Below are positions 1 through 7,716 of a DNA stretch of 64,000 nucleotides, piece after piece. The stretch's first letter is position 1, and each line of letters opens with the position of its first letter. Below the pieces are notes generated by a model, which saw only the letters and a program-made list of their open reading frames with translations, did not search any database and was not told the origin of the DNA. A program made the position numbers and the translations under genes. Origin of the DNA: Enterococcus ureilyticus (GTDB lineage: Bacteria > Bacillota > Bacilli > Lactobacillales > Enterococcaceae); NCBI RefSeq assembly GCF_001730315.1, contig NZ_MIKC01000003.1:79451-143450 (forward strand), in the 5' to 3' direction.

Positions 1-438
1 CGTTCCTATGACGAGACCTATCAAGTATTTAAGTCAGGCGAAGTTCCATTAAAAGAGGGTGTCTTAGCGTTACTCGATTTTCTTGATCAACAAGAGATTC
101 CAAGAATCGTTGCTTCAAGCAATGTTCGTCCAGCAATCGAGTTATTATTAGAAGGTGCTGGAATCAAGGAACGTTTTTCTGGAATTGTTTCGGCAGAAGA
201 TGTGACCCGAGCAAAACCAGATCCTGAGATATTCCAAAAAGCATTAGCTAATCTCGGCACAAAGGCTGATAGCACCTTAATCTTTGAGGATTCGTTTCAT
301 GGCGTGACAGCAGCAGATGCAGCGGGGATTCCTGTGATTATGGTTCCAGACTTATTGGCACCAACTGATGAAATCAAAGAAAAAACACTGGAAATTCTTG
401 ATAGTTTGACTCAAGTTCCAGCTTATCTAAAAAAATAA
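1..438 (+). CDS. HAD-family hydrolase (5' end outside window)
   Basis: The reading frame is open from the first base, so only the C-terminal 145 residues are visible. It ends in TAA just before a strong hairpin. The segments IVASSN (motif II region, Ser after the beta strand), KPDPEIF (motif III lysine) and IFEDSFHGVTAADAAG (motif IV acidic pair and following Gly/Ala loop) are those of beta-phosphoglucomutase/phosphatase-like HAD enzymes. The catalytic DxDGT motif must lie upstream of the window. The likely role is hydrolysis or mutation of a small phosphorylated sugar or nucleotide; the substrate cannot be told. It is followed in the same direction by radC. Confidence 0.85.
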   Translation, partial: RSYDETYQVFKSGEVPLKEGVLALLDFLDQQEIPRIVASSNVRPAIELLLEGAGIKERFSGIVSAEDVTRAKPDPEIFQKALANLGTKADSTLIFEDSFHGVTAADAAGIPVIMVPDLLAPTDEIKEKTLEILDSLTQVPAYLKK

Positions 439-493
439 AAAAATCACTCCTTTGCGTATCTTGTAGTAGAAGCGTATAAAGGAGTGATTTTTT
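437..493 (+). terminator. Intrinsic terminator whose 3' arm carries the radC ribosome binding site
   Basis: A 15-bp perfect stem (AAAAATCACTCCTTT, 439-453; AAAGGAGTGATTTTT, 478-492) encloses a 24-nt loop and ends in a T run. It closes the HAD hydrolase transcript. The 3' arm contains AAAGGAGTG, which is also the only plausible Shine-Dalgarno of radC, and the T run includes the radC TTG start. Confidence 0.85.
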
Positions 494-1193
494 GATTAAA
501 GAAGAGAAACTATTTATTAGAGAAATGCCGGAAGATTGTCTGCCTCGTGAACGTTTGGAAGTTGTAGGAGAGAAGGCATTGTCTAATCAAGAGTTATTGG
601 CCATTCTATTACGTACGGGCTCAAAGAATATAAATGTTATGGAAGTGGCTTCAAACTTCTTGAATTATTTCAATCATTTATATGAATTAAAAAATGCAAC
701 ACTTACTGAAATGATGGAAATCAAAGGGGTTGGTAGAATTAAGGCAATTGAACTAAGAGCAGCTATTGAGTTTGGGTATCGAATTCAGCAAAGTACCCAA
801 CTGAAATTTGGCAAGGTGTCGTCTAGTTATCAAATTGCTCAAAATTTAATCTATGAATTACAAGATTTTCAGCAAGAACATTTAGTTTGTTTATATTTGA
901 ATACAAAAAATGAAGTGATCAAGCAGGAGACGGTGTTTAAAGGTTCCTTGAACCAGTCAGTAGCTCATCCGAGAGAAATTTTCCGTAGCGCAGTGAAATG
1001 TTCAGCCGCGCGTTTGATCCTCGCACATAATCATCCAAGTGGTAATCCAACACCATCTGAAAGTGATATACACTTTACTCAAAGAATGCAGGAATGTGGA
1101 AAAATGATGGGGATCGAAGTATTGGATCATATCATCATTGGAGAGCAAGTTTACATCAGCATGAGAGAAGAAAATTTTTTTGCTGTAGACTGA
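492..1193 (+). CDS. radC: RadC family JAB1/MPN-domain protein
   Basis: The protein has 233 residues, the usual RadC length. The N-terminal third carries a UPF0758-type helix-hairpin-helix region (GVGRIKAIELRAAIEFG, near 78-94). The C-terminal half is a JAB/MPN metalloprotease-like domain with the signature HNHPSGNPTPSESD (about 178-191), where the two His and the Asp form the predicted Zn site. Family function is still unsettled: it was named for DNA repair, but that phenotype was later questioned. The start is TTG at 492, chosen because AAAGGAGTG sits six bases upstream. The terminator hairpin of the previous gene overlaps this initiation region. Confidence 0.93.
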   Translation: MIKEEKLFIREMPEDCLPRERLEVVGEKALSNQELLAILLRTGSKNINVMEVASNFLNYFNHLYELKNATLTEMMEIKGVGRIKAIELRAAIEFGYRIQQSTQLKFGKVSSSYQIAQNLIYELQDFQQEHLVCLYLNTKNEVIKQETVFKGSLNQSVAHPREIFRSAVKCSAARLILAHNHPSGNPTPSESDIHFTQRMQECGKMMGIEVLDHIIIGEQVYISMREENFFAVD

Positions 1194-1202
1194 CTAGAAT
1201 TC

Positions 1203-1231
1203 TTGCAAAAATGAAGGTTCACATGTACAAT
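1203..1231 (+). promoter_or_regulatory. Predicted promoter of the cold-shock gene
   Basis: TTGCAA (1203-1208), a 17-bp spacer and TACAAT (1226-1231) form a good vegetative promoter. Transcription would start near 1238 and give a leader of about 100 nt before the csp start, a length typical of cold-shock mRNAs. Confidence 0.6.
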
Positions 1232-1313
1232 ATATCTGTAATCTTGTTTGGGACAATATAGAAGTTTTAATTTTAAAACCCTCTATCGTACACGGGCAAT
1301 GTTACAATATTTA

Positions 1314-1332
1314 GTGCTTAAGCACGAGGAGG
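1314..1332 (+). promoter_or_regulatory. Palindrome next to the csp Shine-Dalgarno
   Basis: GTGCTTAAGCAC (1314-1325) is a perfect 12-bp palindrome that abuts GAGGAGG (1326-1332). In the leader RNA it could form a short helix next to the ribosome binding site, which would fit temperature-dependent initiation. Only the sequence is seen; the function is inferred. Confidence 0.4.
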
Positions 1333-1340
1333 AACAAAGA

Positions 1341-1541
1341 ATGGAACAAGGAACAGTAAAATGGTTTAACGCAGAAAAAGGATTTGGATTTATCTCTCGC
1401 GAAGATGGTAGCGATGTATTCGTACATTTCTCAGCTATCCAAGGAGAAGGATTCAAAACAATCGAAGAAGGTCAATCAGTAAGCTTCGACGTTGAAGATT
1501 CAGATCGTGGACCTCAAGCAGTTAACGTTGTAAAAAACTAA
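1341..1541 (+). CDS. Cold-shock protein, CspA family
   Basis: A 66-residue single-domain OB-fold protein ([18 protein letters not shown]...). The RNP1-like motif KGFGFI (13-18) and RNP2-like VFVHF (26-30) hold the nucleic-acid-binding aromatics. It binds single-stranded RNA/DNA in the cytoplasm as an RNA chaperone. A longer in-frame ORF opens at 1248, but the ATG at 1341 is preceded by GAGGAGG at normal spacing and gives the standard family length. The gene is monocistronic, with its own promoter and terminator. Csp paralogues are common in this group, so no letter is assigned. Confidence 0.95.
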   Translation: MEQGTVKWFNAEKGFGFISREDGSDVFVHFSAIQGEGFKTIEEGQSVSFDVEDSDRGPQAVNVVKN

Positions 1542-1553
1542 TTCATCCATTCC

Positions 1554-1585
1554 AAAACACTTAGCAAATTTGCTAAGTGTTTTTT
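1554..1585 (+). terminator. Terminator after the cold-shock gene
   Basis: AAAACACTTAGCAAATTTGC hairpin: arms AACACTTAGCAAA and TTTGCTAAGTGTT, followed by eight T. Confidence 0.9.
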
Positions 1586-1756
1586 TTATTTTAAATCAAA
1601 GCGACTACTTGCAGAGCTGAGGATACAAAGTACTTGTCGAACGAAGGGAGAGAAGGTTCATTCGTTTGATGGATGAGCAACTTAGGTTTTCCTTACATTT
1701 TTGTTACTATCTTTTTTTTTTAGAAGTTGTAAACTCTTTATTAAGAGGTGATAAAT

Positions 1757-1945
1757 ATGTTAAATCTTTCTTTGGCGATCTTTTTTGTATCTTGGGCATT
1801 TCTTGGGTTAGCAAGTATTCTCTATCGTTGGCGAGCCTTTACTAATAAAAAAGCGTGGAATGGTATGGTGGTTCCACTAGGCGCATTTGGCTTTGTATTG
1901 TTAGCAGTTAGCTTAATAATGATTTATCTTAATTATCCAAAATGA
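1757..1945 (+). CDS. Small two-helix membrane protein, unknown function
   Basis: A 62-residue protein starting at ATG 1757, with AAGAGGTG seven bases upstream; a GTG at 1748 lies inside that ribosome binding site and is rejected. Two hydrophobic segments (about residues 4-24 and 37-58) are separated by a basic loop (YRWRAFTNKKAW), so both ends probably lie on the same side of the membrane. I do not recognise the family. It stands alone between the csp terminator and a bidirectional terminator at about 2 kb, convergent with the next small gene. The start and the membrane character are well supported; the function is not. Confidence 0.65.
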   Translation: MLNLSLAIFFVSWAFLGLASILYRWRAFTNKKAWNGMVVPLGAFGFVLLAVSLIMIYLNYPK

Positions 1946-1997
1946 TGTTCCACACTAAAAAATAAGAGGAATGGCTAAGCGAAATTTAAGAAAACAA

Positions 1998-2035
1998 AAA
2001 AGGCATCCGTGATTTACCATTCACAGGATGCCTTT
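1998..2035. terminator. Bidirectional terminator
   Basis: AAAGGCATCC-GTGA pairs with TCAC-AGGATGCCTTT, with A-rich and T-containing flanks. It lies between the convergent small membrane gene and the minus-strand 49-residue gene. Confidence 0.8.
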
Positions 2036-2079
2036 AAATCGTATTAGAACTTGAATCGCTCATTTAGGTTGATAACTCC

Positions 2080-2229
2080 TTAAATAGATTTTTTCAATTC
2101 TTTTACTGCTTGTGTAATCGTGATACCATAAGCAATATTTGCTTGGTTATTTGCATCGATAGCCATAAACAAATTTTTCTCTGTATCAAGTGCTACACGG
2201 TATTTTAATACTTTATTACCAAATGTCAT
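2080..2229 (-). CDS. Conserved-looking 49-residue protein, unknown
   Basis: The start is taken at ATG 2229-2227 because AAAGGAG lies seven bases upstream on the minus strand. A longer frame back to 2289 has no ribosome binding site. The product (MTFGNKVLKYRVALDTEKN...) is soluble, with no membrane segment, cysteines or recognisable motif. Alternating hydrophobic residues suggest a small beta-rich fold with a C-terminal helix (ITQAVKELKKSI). It is likely a real small gene of this lineage. No function can be assigned. Confidence 0.6.
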   Translation of the reverse strand: MTFGNKVLKYRVALDTEKNLFMAIDANNQANIAYGITITQAVKELKKSI

Positions 2230-2407
2230 AATAATTCTCCTTTCTTGATTCTTAATGAAAGGCGACGATATCTGATAACGAAATTCCATGATTACTATAA
2301 CATGGCTTGTTTGATGTGTAAAGAGGAAAGTTTTAATTTAGCAGTATTTTTTGTTGAAAGCAGTTTTAAGTAGTATAATGAAGAGAGAAGAGAAGGAGGT
2401 TTTTATC

Positions 2408-2857
2408 ATGGAAGAATCGTATAAGAATATTTTAGTCGCTGTAGATGGTTCGGATCAGGCAGATAAAGCATTTCAAGAATCAATAAAAATTGCGAAGCGC
2501 AACGGTGCTGCATTACACATTTTATCTGTCATTGAAGAGATGGGCAATTACTTTGGCGAACTGACAATGTCGATGGGAACACTGATGGAAGATCTTCGGA
2601 CAAAAGAAGAAGAAGAGATGAAAGACCGAGAAGCAAAGGCCCTTGAAGAAGGAGTAGCTCAAGTTTTCACATATGTACTGTATGGTTATCCAAAATCGTT
2701 GATCGCTGATTTTACAGAGTCAAAAGAACCGATAGACCTAATTGTAATCGGGAGAACAGGATTGAATGGTTTTGAACGGTTGATGGTCGGTTCAACGACT
2801 TCTTATGTTGTTAATCACACAAAAGCCAATGTTTTAGTCGTGAATAATGTAGTTTAA
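2408..2857 (+). CDS. Universal stress protein, UspA family
   Basis: A 149-residue single Usp domain. It starts with NILVAVDGSDQADKAF and carries the ATP-binding signature GRTGLNGFERLMVGSTT (G-2X-G-9X-G-S/T) near 117-133, which puts it in the nucleotide-binding subclass. The start is ATG 2408, with AGAAGGAGG at good spacing; an upstream in-frame TTG at 2351 has none. Usp proteins are cytoplasmic stress-survival factors of variable role. The gene appears monocistronic. An interspersed repeat with a terminator lies downstream. Confidence 0.92.
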   Translation: MEESYKNILVAVDGSDQADKAFQESIKIAKRNGAALHILSVIEEMGNYFGELTMSMGTLMEDLRTKEEEEMKDREAKALEEGVAQVFTYVLYGYPKSLIADFTESKEPIDLIVIGRTGLNGFERLMVGSTTSYVVNHTKANVLVVNNVV

Positions 2858-2882
2858 AATTTGTAATACGCATCAAAAACTA

Positions 2883-3006
2883 GGATGGGACAGAAGTCTT
2901 TAACCTCGAAACATAAGAATAGACCTGTTTTTTTCTCCCACCGTTTAGTCAGATTCCTGGAGACTGAGATATGACTCGTAGAGTTATGCCACAGTCTCTT
3001 TTTTTT
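2883..3006 (+). repeat. Interspersed repeat copy A, ending in a terminator
   Basis: The block begins GGATGGGACAGAAG (2883-2896), passes through CTCCCACCGTTTAGTC (2935-2950) and ends in a hairpin (GAGACTG 2960-2966, CAGTCTC 2992-2998) with eight T. The same ordered blocks recur in diverged form at 4851-4945, on the other side of the MerR/glycosyltransferase pair. The hairpin terminates usp. Confidence 0.55.
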
Positions 3007-3010
3007 GCCA

Positions 3011-3041
3011 TTGACATTAAAGTTTGGTTTCATGTTATAGT
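3011..3041 (+). promoter_or_regulatory. MerR-type promoter with 19-bp spacer
   Basis: TTGACA (3011-3016) and TATAGT (3036-3041) are near consensus but separated by 19 bp instead of 17. Overlong spacers are the hallmark of promoters activated by DNA untwisting by MerR-family regulators. It lies directly upstream of a merR-like gene, so autoregulation is the natural inference. Confidence 0.65.
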
Positions 3042-3070
3042 ACTAGCAAAGAAATTAGAGGAGTGAAATG

Positions 3071-3502
3071 ATGGGCAAAAATGTGAAAGAAGTAGCGAAA
3101 AAACTTAGTATCCCAAAATCAACATTAAGATATTACGACAAAGTTGACTTACTAAAACCAAGCAGAGAAGAAAATGGCTATCGAGTATACCAAGAAAGTG
3201 ATCTATTAATGATCAAATACATATTAGTTATGAAATATGGTGAATTTAGTCTTGAAGAAATGCAGACAGTGTTAAATACGATGCAAATTGACCCAACGAG
3301 TGTTTGCATTGAAAAAACAGAACAATTAATAGCGGCCAAGAAGAAGCTTTTCCAAGATAAAATCGATTACTATGAACAAATGGTCGCTCTATTTGATAAA
3401 ATTCCAGACATAATAAATTTCACTAACGAAGAGGAAAGCGAGATCGATTGTTGTATTGAAGAAATTTACCAAACGATTGTAGCAAATGGAGACACTCAAT
3501 GA
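3071..3502 (+). CDS. MerR family transcriptional regulator
   Basis: A 143-residue protein. The N-terminal winged helix-turn-helix is typical of MerR (VKEVAKKLSIPKSTLRYYDKVDLL, about 4-27, then the GYRVY wing). A long dimerisation helix follows (about 85-115), then a short C-terminal tail with a Cys pair (DCCIEE). The tail is too short for a GyrI-like drug-binding domain. Two ATG codons are adjacent (3068, 3071); the second has better spacing from AGAGGAGTG. The stop overlaps the glycosyltransferase start by 4 bp (ATGA), so the two genes are translationally coupled. Its likely role is effector-dependent activation of this two-gene operon through the 19-bp-spacer promoter. Confidence 0.88.
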   Translation: MGKNVKEVAKKLSIPKSTLRYYDKVDLLKPSREENGYRVYQESDLLMIKYILVMKYGEFSLEEMQTVLNTMQIDPTSVCIEKTEQLIAAKKKLFQDKIDYYEQMVALFDKIPDIINFTNEEESEIDCCIEEIYQTIVANGDTQ

Positions 3503-4713
3503 AAACATTATTATTTGCGCCTGAAACATTCAATTTAGCTGAAACGACTAGAATGATCGAAGTAGCAAAAGAGTGTCAGGAAAATGCGCATTGTATTTTT
3601 ATGGGCTATAGTACAAAATTTGTACCATTTATAGAAGCTGAGGGGTTTTCTTTTCGATTATTAGCACCTCAGCTTACGGAAGAGCAGATTAAAATGATTA
3701 TGAAATTTGATCAAATGAAAACAATAAAGCTCCCTTTCTCATACGGTATGTTAAAAGAAAGAATAGAAAATGAAATTCAATTGATCGAAGAACTAAAACC
3801 TGATGGGATCATAATTGGCTCTACAATGAGTTTACTGATAAGTGCTCGCGTCAAAGAGACACCATTGATTTATGTAAAACCGTATGCTTACACTCAAGCT
3901 CATGTACGAAGTCCATTATTTCTAAAACATTCAACTAAATACTGCAGGAAAGCAGTCCAATCAATCTTTTTAAACCTAAGATGGCTGCCCAAAAGTATCA
4001 AAAAACTTGTAAAAGAGTATGATGTGAAGCATAGATTCAAGTATACGTTAGCTGCATTAGATGCAGATCTAAATTGCATCACCACGCCAGTAAACCTGAC
4101 TCGAAACCCTGACTTACCAAAAAATTCTATTTATGTTGGACCCATTTTCGCGAACTTAAAAAAAGAAATACCATTAGGTTTAAAAACGTTACTGGGATCA
4201 TCTGAAAAACCATTAATCTTTTGCAGTATGGGCAGTTCAGCAAATCGTCAACTTATTGTTGACTTATTGCAAAGTTTTGCGGGTATTTCAGTCGAAGTGA
4301 TCAGTCCGATGAAAAGTTATTTAACGGAGACACAAATAGCATTACTTCCAGTAAATGTTCATCTTTATGATTGGTTGCCAGCAAGAGAAGTACAACAAGC
4401 CGTTACAGCTTCTGTTATTCATGGTGGAGAAGGAACGGTACAAACTGCCTGCGTATCAGGAAAACCTTTTTTAGGTATTGGTTTACAAAAAGAACAGGAA
4501 TATAATATTAGCTGTTGCGTTGAATATGGAAATGCTCTTTCAATGAAACAAAAGCAATTAAAAAACAACGTTTTATTTAAAGAAAAAGTCAACGAACTAT
4601 TAAAAAATCAACGTTACACTGTCCAAGCAAGAAAATTGCAGCAAGAGCTTGGTGAAATTAAGGGAAATAGATTAGCTGCAGAAGAAATAGGCAAATTTTT
4701 AAATAAAGAATAG
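3499..4713 (+). CDS. GT1-type glycosyltransferase (MGT/UGT-like)
   Basis: A 404-residue GT-B protein with no signal or membrane segment. The C-terminal nucleotide-sugar domain carries HGGEGTVQTA (308-317), the donor-binding signature of family 1 UDP-glycosyltransferases such as macrolide and YjiC-type enzymes, and the acidic/Gln cluster QKEQEYN after it. The N-terminal acceptor domain (MKTLLFAPETFNLAETTR) is more divergent. The family glycosylates small hydrophobic acceptors in the cytoplasm; the acceptor here is unknown. It overlaps the MerR regulator by 4 bp, so it is probably the regulator's target and may respond to a toxic compound. A terminator within repeat copy B follows. Confidence 0.85.
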   Translation: MKTLLFAPETFNLAETTRMIEVAKECQENAHCIFMGYSTKFVPFIEAEGFSFRLLAPQLTEEQIKMIMKFDQMKTIKLPFSYGMLKERIENEIQLIEELKPDGIIIGSTMSLLISARVKETPLIYVKPYAYTQAHVRSPLFLKHSTKYCRKAVQSIFLNLRWLPKSIKKLVKEYDVKHRFKYTLAALDADLNCITTPVNLTRNPDLPKNSIYVGPIFANLKKEIPLGLKTLLGSSEKPLIFCSMGSSANRQLIVDLLQSFAGISVEVISPMKSYLTETQIALLPVNVHLYDWLPAREVQQAVTASVIHGGEGTVQTACVSGKPFLGIGLQKEQEYNISCCVEYGNALSMKQKQLKNNVLFKEKVNELLKNQRYTVQARKLQQELGEIKGNRLAAEEIGKFLNKE

Positions 4714-4850
4714 TAGTGTGACAAATACTCGATCTTATACATACTCAAGAAAATGTCTCATTGTACTAGAAGATATTACGATGAAGGAAGAGAAAAGCTT
4801 GGAAATAAAAATTTACAAATGTTTGTGTTAAAAAATATCAGTAAGTAAAA

Positions 4851-4945
4851 GGTTGGGACAGAAGAAGTTGCTTCTACCCCAACTGTTTATTCGGATACTA
4901 AAAGCCTGAAACATAACTTTTTGAGTTATGTTTCAGGCTTTTTTA
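4851..4945. repeat. Interspersed repeat copy B with bidirectional terminator
   Basis: GGTTGGGACAGAAG (4851-4864), then CTACCCCAACTGTTTATTC (4874-4892), then a 14-bp hairpin GCCTGAAACATAAC/GTTATGTTTCAGGC (4904-4917, 4924-4937) with a T run. The order of blocks matches copy A at 2883-3006. The hairpin can terminate both the glycosyltransferase transcript and rnjA from the opposite strand. Confidence 0.6.
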
Positions 4946-4958
4946 CTTTAGCTAAGTT

Positions 4959-6629
4959 TTAAGATGTCATGATCATTGGTAAAATCATTGGATGACGTTC
5001 AGTTTTTTCAAACAAGAACGGCTGTAATGCAGCAGTTATCGCATCACATAATTTTGCTTCTGTACAATTTTCATCACGTAGAGCTTCACGAATTGCATTG
5101 AATAATAAACGCTGTCCTTCATGAATCATTTCGCCTGATTCTCTCATATAGACAAATCCGCGAGATAAAATATCTGGACCAGCCAAAATTTCTTTATTTT
5201 TAATATCGACTGTAGCAACTGCTAAAACCAAACCTTCTTCAGATAGAATTCGGCGGTCACGCAAGACGACATTACCGATATCTCCAACACCGTTACCATC
5301 TACATAGACATCATTGGCATTGAAATGCCCAGCGATACGAGCATCATCAGCAGTTAAGGCTAACACATCACCATTTTCCATGATGAAACAATTGTTTGCT
5401 GGAACACCGACATCTTGTGCTAAGGATGCATGGATTTTCAACATTCTAAACTCACCGTGAACTGGTACAAAATATTTAGGTTTCATTAAACTCAACATTA
5501 ATTTTTGTTCTTCTTGACCACCATGGCCAGAAGTATGGATATTATTGATCTTTCCATGAATAACTTCAGCACCCGCTTCTGAAAGCAAGTTGATCAGACG
5601 GTTAACGCTTGTTGTATTTCCAGGGATCGGTGAACTTGAAAAGATGACTGTATCTCCCGGTTGGACTGAAATTTGGCGGTGAGTTCCGTTAGCAATTCGG
5701 CTTAAAGCGGCCATCGGTTCACCTTGAGAGCCAGTACATAAAATCATTGTTTCGCCAGCAGGTAATTGGTTCAGCTCACTAGCATCAACAAACGTTCCTT
5801 TAGGTACATTAATATAGCCAAGCTGCTCGCCGTTAACGATTGCATTTTCCATGCTACGGCCAAATACTGCAATTTTTCGTCCCGTTGCCACAGCTGCATC
5901 CGCTGCTTGTTGTAGACGGAAAATATTGGAAGCAAAACTTGCAAAGATGATTCTACCTTCGATTTTTTCAAAAATCTTTAAAATAGAAGAACCAATCGTT
6001 TTTTCTGACTTGGTAAAAGTTGGAATTTCAGCATTTGTACTATCTGAAAGAAGACACAAAACACCTTCTTCACCTAATTTTGCCATTCGATGCAAGTTAG
6101 CTGGCTCACCAACTGGTGTAAAGTCAAACTTAAAATCGCCCGTTGCAACGATATTACCAGAAGGTGTCTTCACAACCACACCTAAAGCGTCAGGGATACT
6201 ATGAGTCGTTCTAAAAAAGCTGATTGCTGTTTTGCGGAAACGAATCACAGTATCTTCATTGATTTCATGCATCTCAGCATCTCGCAATAAACCATGTTCA
6301 TCCAATTTGTTTGTAATCAGAGCTAAAGCTAAAGGTCCAGCGTAGATCGGTATATTGGCTTGGCGCAATAAATAAGGAACGCCTCCGATATGATCTTCGT
6401 GTCCATGGGTGATAACCAAGGCTTTTACTTTGTGTAGGTTTTGAACGATGTAGCTATAATCAGGAATAACATAGTCGATCCCAAGCAAATCATCTTCTGG
6501 GAATTTGATCCCAGCATCAATAATGATAATCTCATCTTGAAATTGAACCCCATAAGTATTTTTCCCAATCTCGCCCAAACCGCCTATTGCAAAAACGCCG
6601 GTTTCATTGTTTTTTATATTTACTTTCAT
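4959..6629 (-). CDS. rnjA: Ribonuclease J (J1 type)
   Basis: A 556-residue metallo-beta-lactamase/beta-CASP nuclease. The Zn motif HGHEDH (75-80) sits in [10 protein letters not shown], and the beta-CASP region carries the characteristic SSSPIPGN and [10 protein letters not shown] stretches. RNase J has 5'-3' exonuclease and endonuclease activity in mRNA decay and rRNA maturation in Firmicutes. It lies 1 bp downstream of rpoY, the same pair as B. subtilis ykzG-rnjA, which supports J1 over J2. The start at ATG 6629 gives the usual N terminus. Confidence 0.96.
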   Translation of the reverse strand: MKVNIKNNETGVFAIGGLGEIGKNTYGVQFQDEIIIIDAGIKFPEDDLLGIDYVIPDYSYIVQNLHKVKALVITHGHEDHIGGVPYLLRQANIPIYAGPLALALITNKLDEHGLLRDAEMHEINEDTVIRFRKTAISFFRTTHSIPDALGVVVKTPSGNIVATGDFKFDFTPVGEPANLHRMAKLGEEGVLCLLSDSTNAEIPTFTKSEKTIGSSILKIFEKIEGRIIFASFASNIFRLQQAADAAVATGRKIAVFGRSMENAIVNGEQLGYINVPKGTFVDASELNQLPAGETMILCTGSQGEPMAALSRIANGTHRQISVQPGDTVIFSSSPIPGNTTSVNRLINLLSEAGAEVIHGKINNIHTSGHGGQEEQKLMLSLMKPKYFVPVHGEFRMLKIHASLAQDVGVPANNCFIMENGDVLALTADDARIAGHFNANDVYVDGNGVGDIGNVVLRDRRILSEEGLVLAVATVDIKNKEILAGPDILSRGFVYMRESGEMIHEGQRLLFNAIREALRDENCTEAKLCDAITAALQPFLFEKTERHPMILPMIMTS

Positions 6630-6630
6630 G

Positions 6631-6843
6631 TTAAAACTCCGTTAAAGAAAATTCCGCATGTTCTTTTTCATAAGCCAAGTGATTTTCATCAAGAGCTTGG
6701 ATGTATTCAATATTGTATGGGGTATTTTCTTCTACTTGTTGACGAACGATAACATCGCTTTCTGACTCAACGTAAATCGATTTTGTATCTTCTCTTTTTG
6801 GGTTTCTTGTTTTTGTTTCTTGATAATAAACTTTATAAATCAT
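6631..6843 (-). CDS. rpoY: RNA polymerase epsilon subunit
   Basis: A 70-residue acidic protein ([18 protein letters not shown]...) matching the small epsilon subunit that copurifies with Firmicute RNA polymerase. The start is ATG 6843-6841, with AAAGGAG eight bases upstream; an upstream in-frame ATG at 6867 is less likely. It is the first gene of a tight pair with rnjA (1-bp gap). About 290 bp upstream, up to the DUF454 gene, holds no gene I can support, only a 12-bp palindrome TGTTGTACAACA at 7051-7062. Confidence 0.92.
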   Translation of the reverse strand: MIYKVYYQETKTRNPKREDTKSIYVESESDVIVRQQVEENTPYNIEYIQALDENHLAYEKEHAEFSLTEF

Positions 6844-7132
6844 ATTTTTTTCTCCTTTATCTGCCAAAGCAGTTGATATTTATTTTTATATTTTCTTACT
6901 GTAATTTTGAACACAACAAAACGAGGTGGTTATCCACCTTTAAAACAATTGTCATCAGAAACAGGAGTTAATGATGAAATGAAGCCTCGACTTTGCTCCA
7001 CATTACTTGTTTTATGGAAACTTGTTTTCTTTCAACCGTCCCTTGTGTTGTGTTGTACAACAATTAAAGGTATTTTATCACAAAACAATGAATAAGTATA
7101 GAATCAGACTTGTCGCTTTAACGAAAACCTTA

Positions 7133-7522
7133 TTATTTATTAGCTTCTTTTAAAGGTGTGATTTTCTTTTTATTAAAATACAAATTTAAACCAATCAGAT
7201 GAGCTAAAAAAACGATAGCTAAAGTCGTTGTCATGAATAGATTACGAACGAGCAAACAAGGAATCGCAAAGATCACAAACAAAGTTGAAAATAATTTCAC
7301 TCGGCCAAAGGGTGTGATTTTCTTTTCTATGATTGATTCTTGAATGTATTTTTTATAATAAGTTGATTCAATAAATTTACTATACAAAAAGTCAGAGCTG
7401 CGCATCCAAAAGAATGCAGTCAAAATATAAAAAATCGTTGTGGGTAAAATCGGTAGGAAAATGCCTAATGTTCCCAGTCCGAAGGTCAGACAACCTAAAG
7501 CCATATAAAGTATTTTCTTCAT
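7133..7522 (-). CDS. DUF454 (YbaN-like) inner membrane protein
   Basis: A 129-residue protein with three hydrophobic segments (about 3-43, 75-93, 95-113). It has the DUF454 fingerprint: a first helix ending GIFLPILPTTIFYILTAFFWMRSSDFL, with the conserved LPxLPTT and an aromatic/Arg/Ser-rich sequence. Family function is unknown. It is a single gene divergent from efrAB, with no clear terminator. The start ATG at 7522 is preceded by a weak A/G-rich site. Confidence 0.8.
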   Translation of the reverse strand: MKKILYMALGCLTFGLGTLGIFLPILPTTIFYILTAFFWMRSSDFLYSKFIESTYYKKYIQESIIEKKITPFGRVKLFSTLFVIFAIPCLLVRNLFMTTTLAIVFLAHLIGLNLYFNKKKITPLKEANK

Positions 7523-7647
7523 TAAATTGAACCATCACTTTCATTCTATAATTGGTGGAAAAAATAAAGTAATTACTATTATAACATAGTAAAAATTGTC
7601 CAGTTTATTCTTCTGAAGAAAAGTCTCTGATTTTTATTTAAATATAA

Positions 7648-7677
7648 TTTACCTGACTATTAGTTTTATGCTATAGT
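7648..7677 (+). promoter_or_regulatory. Predicted efrAB promoter
   Basis: TTTACC (7648-7653), 18-bp spacer, TATAGT (7672-7677) with an extended -10 TG (TGCTATAGT). It lies 40 bp before the efrA start. Confidence 0.5.
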
Positions 7678-7716
7678 GGAAGTACTGGATTAAAAATTGG
7701 GATAGGAGATGATTGA

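Noticed and set aside
5851..6204. A 117-codon ORF opposite rnjA
   Set aside because: It is a shadow frame of the well-supported RNase J gene on the other strand.
7051..7062. 12-bp palindrome TGTTGTACAACA
   Set aside because: It is short, single and far from a convincing promoter; such palindromes are expected by chance at this length and composition.
6907..7095. A 62-codon plus-strand ORF upstream of rpoY
   Set aside because: No ribosome site, unusual composition and no recognisable pattern; the region is better seen as an intergenic control region.
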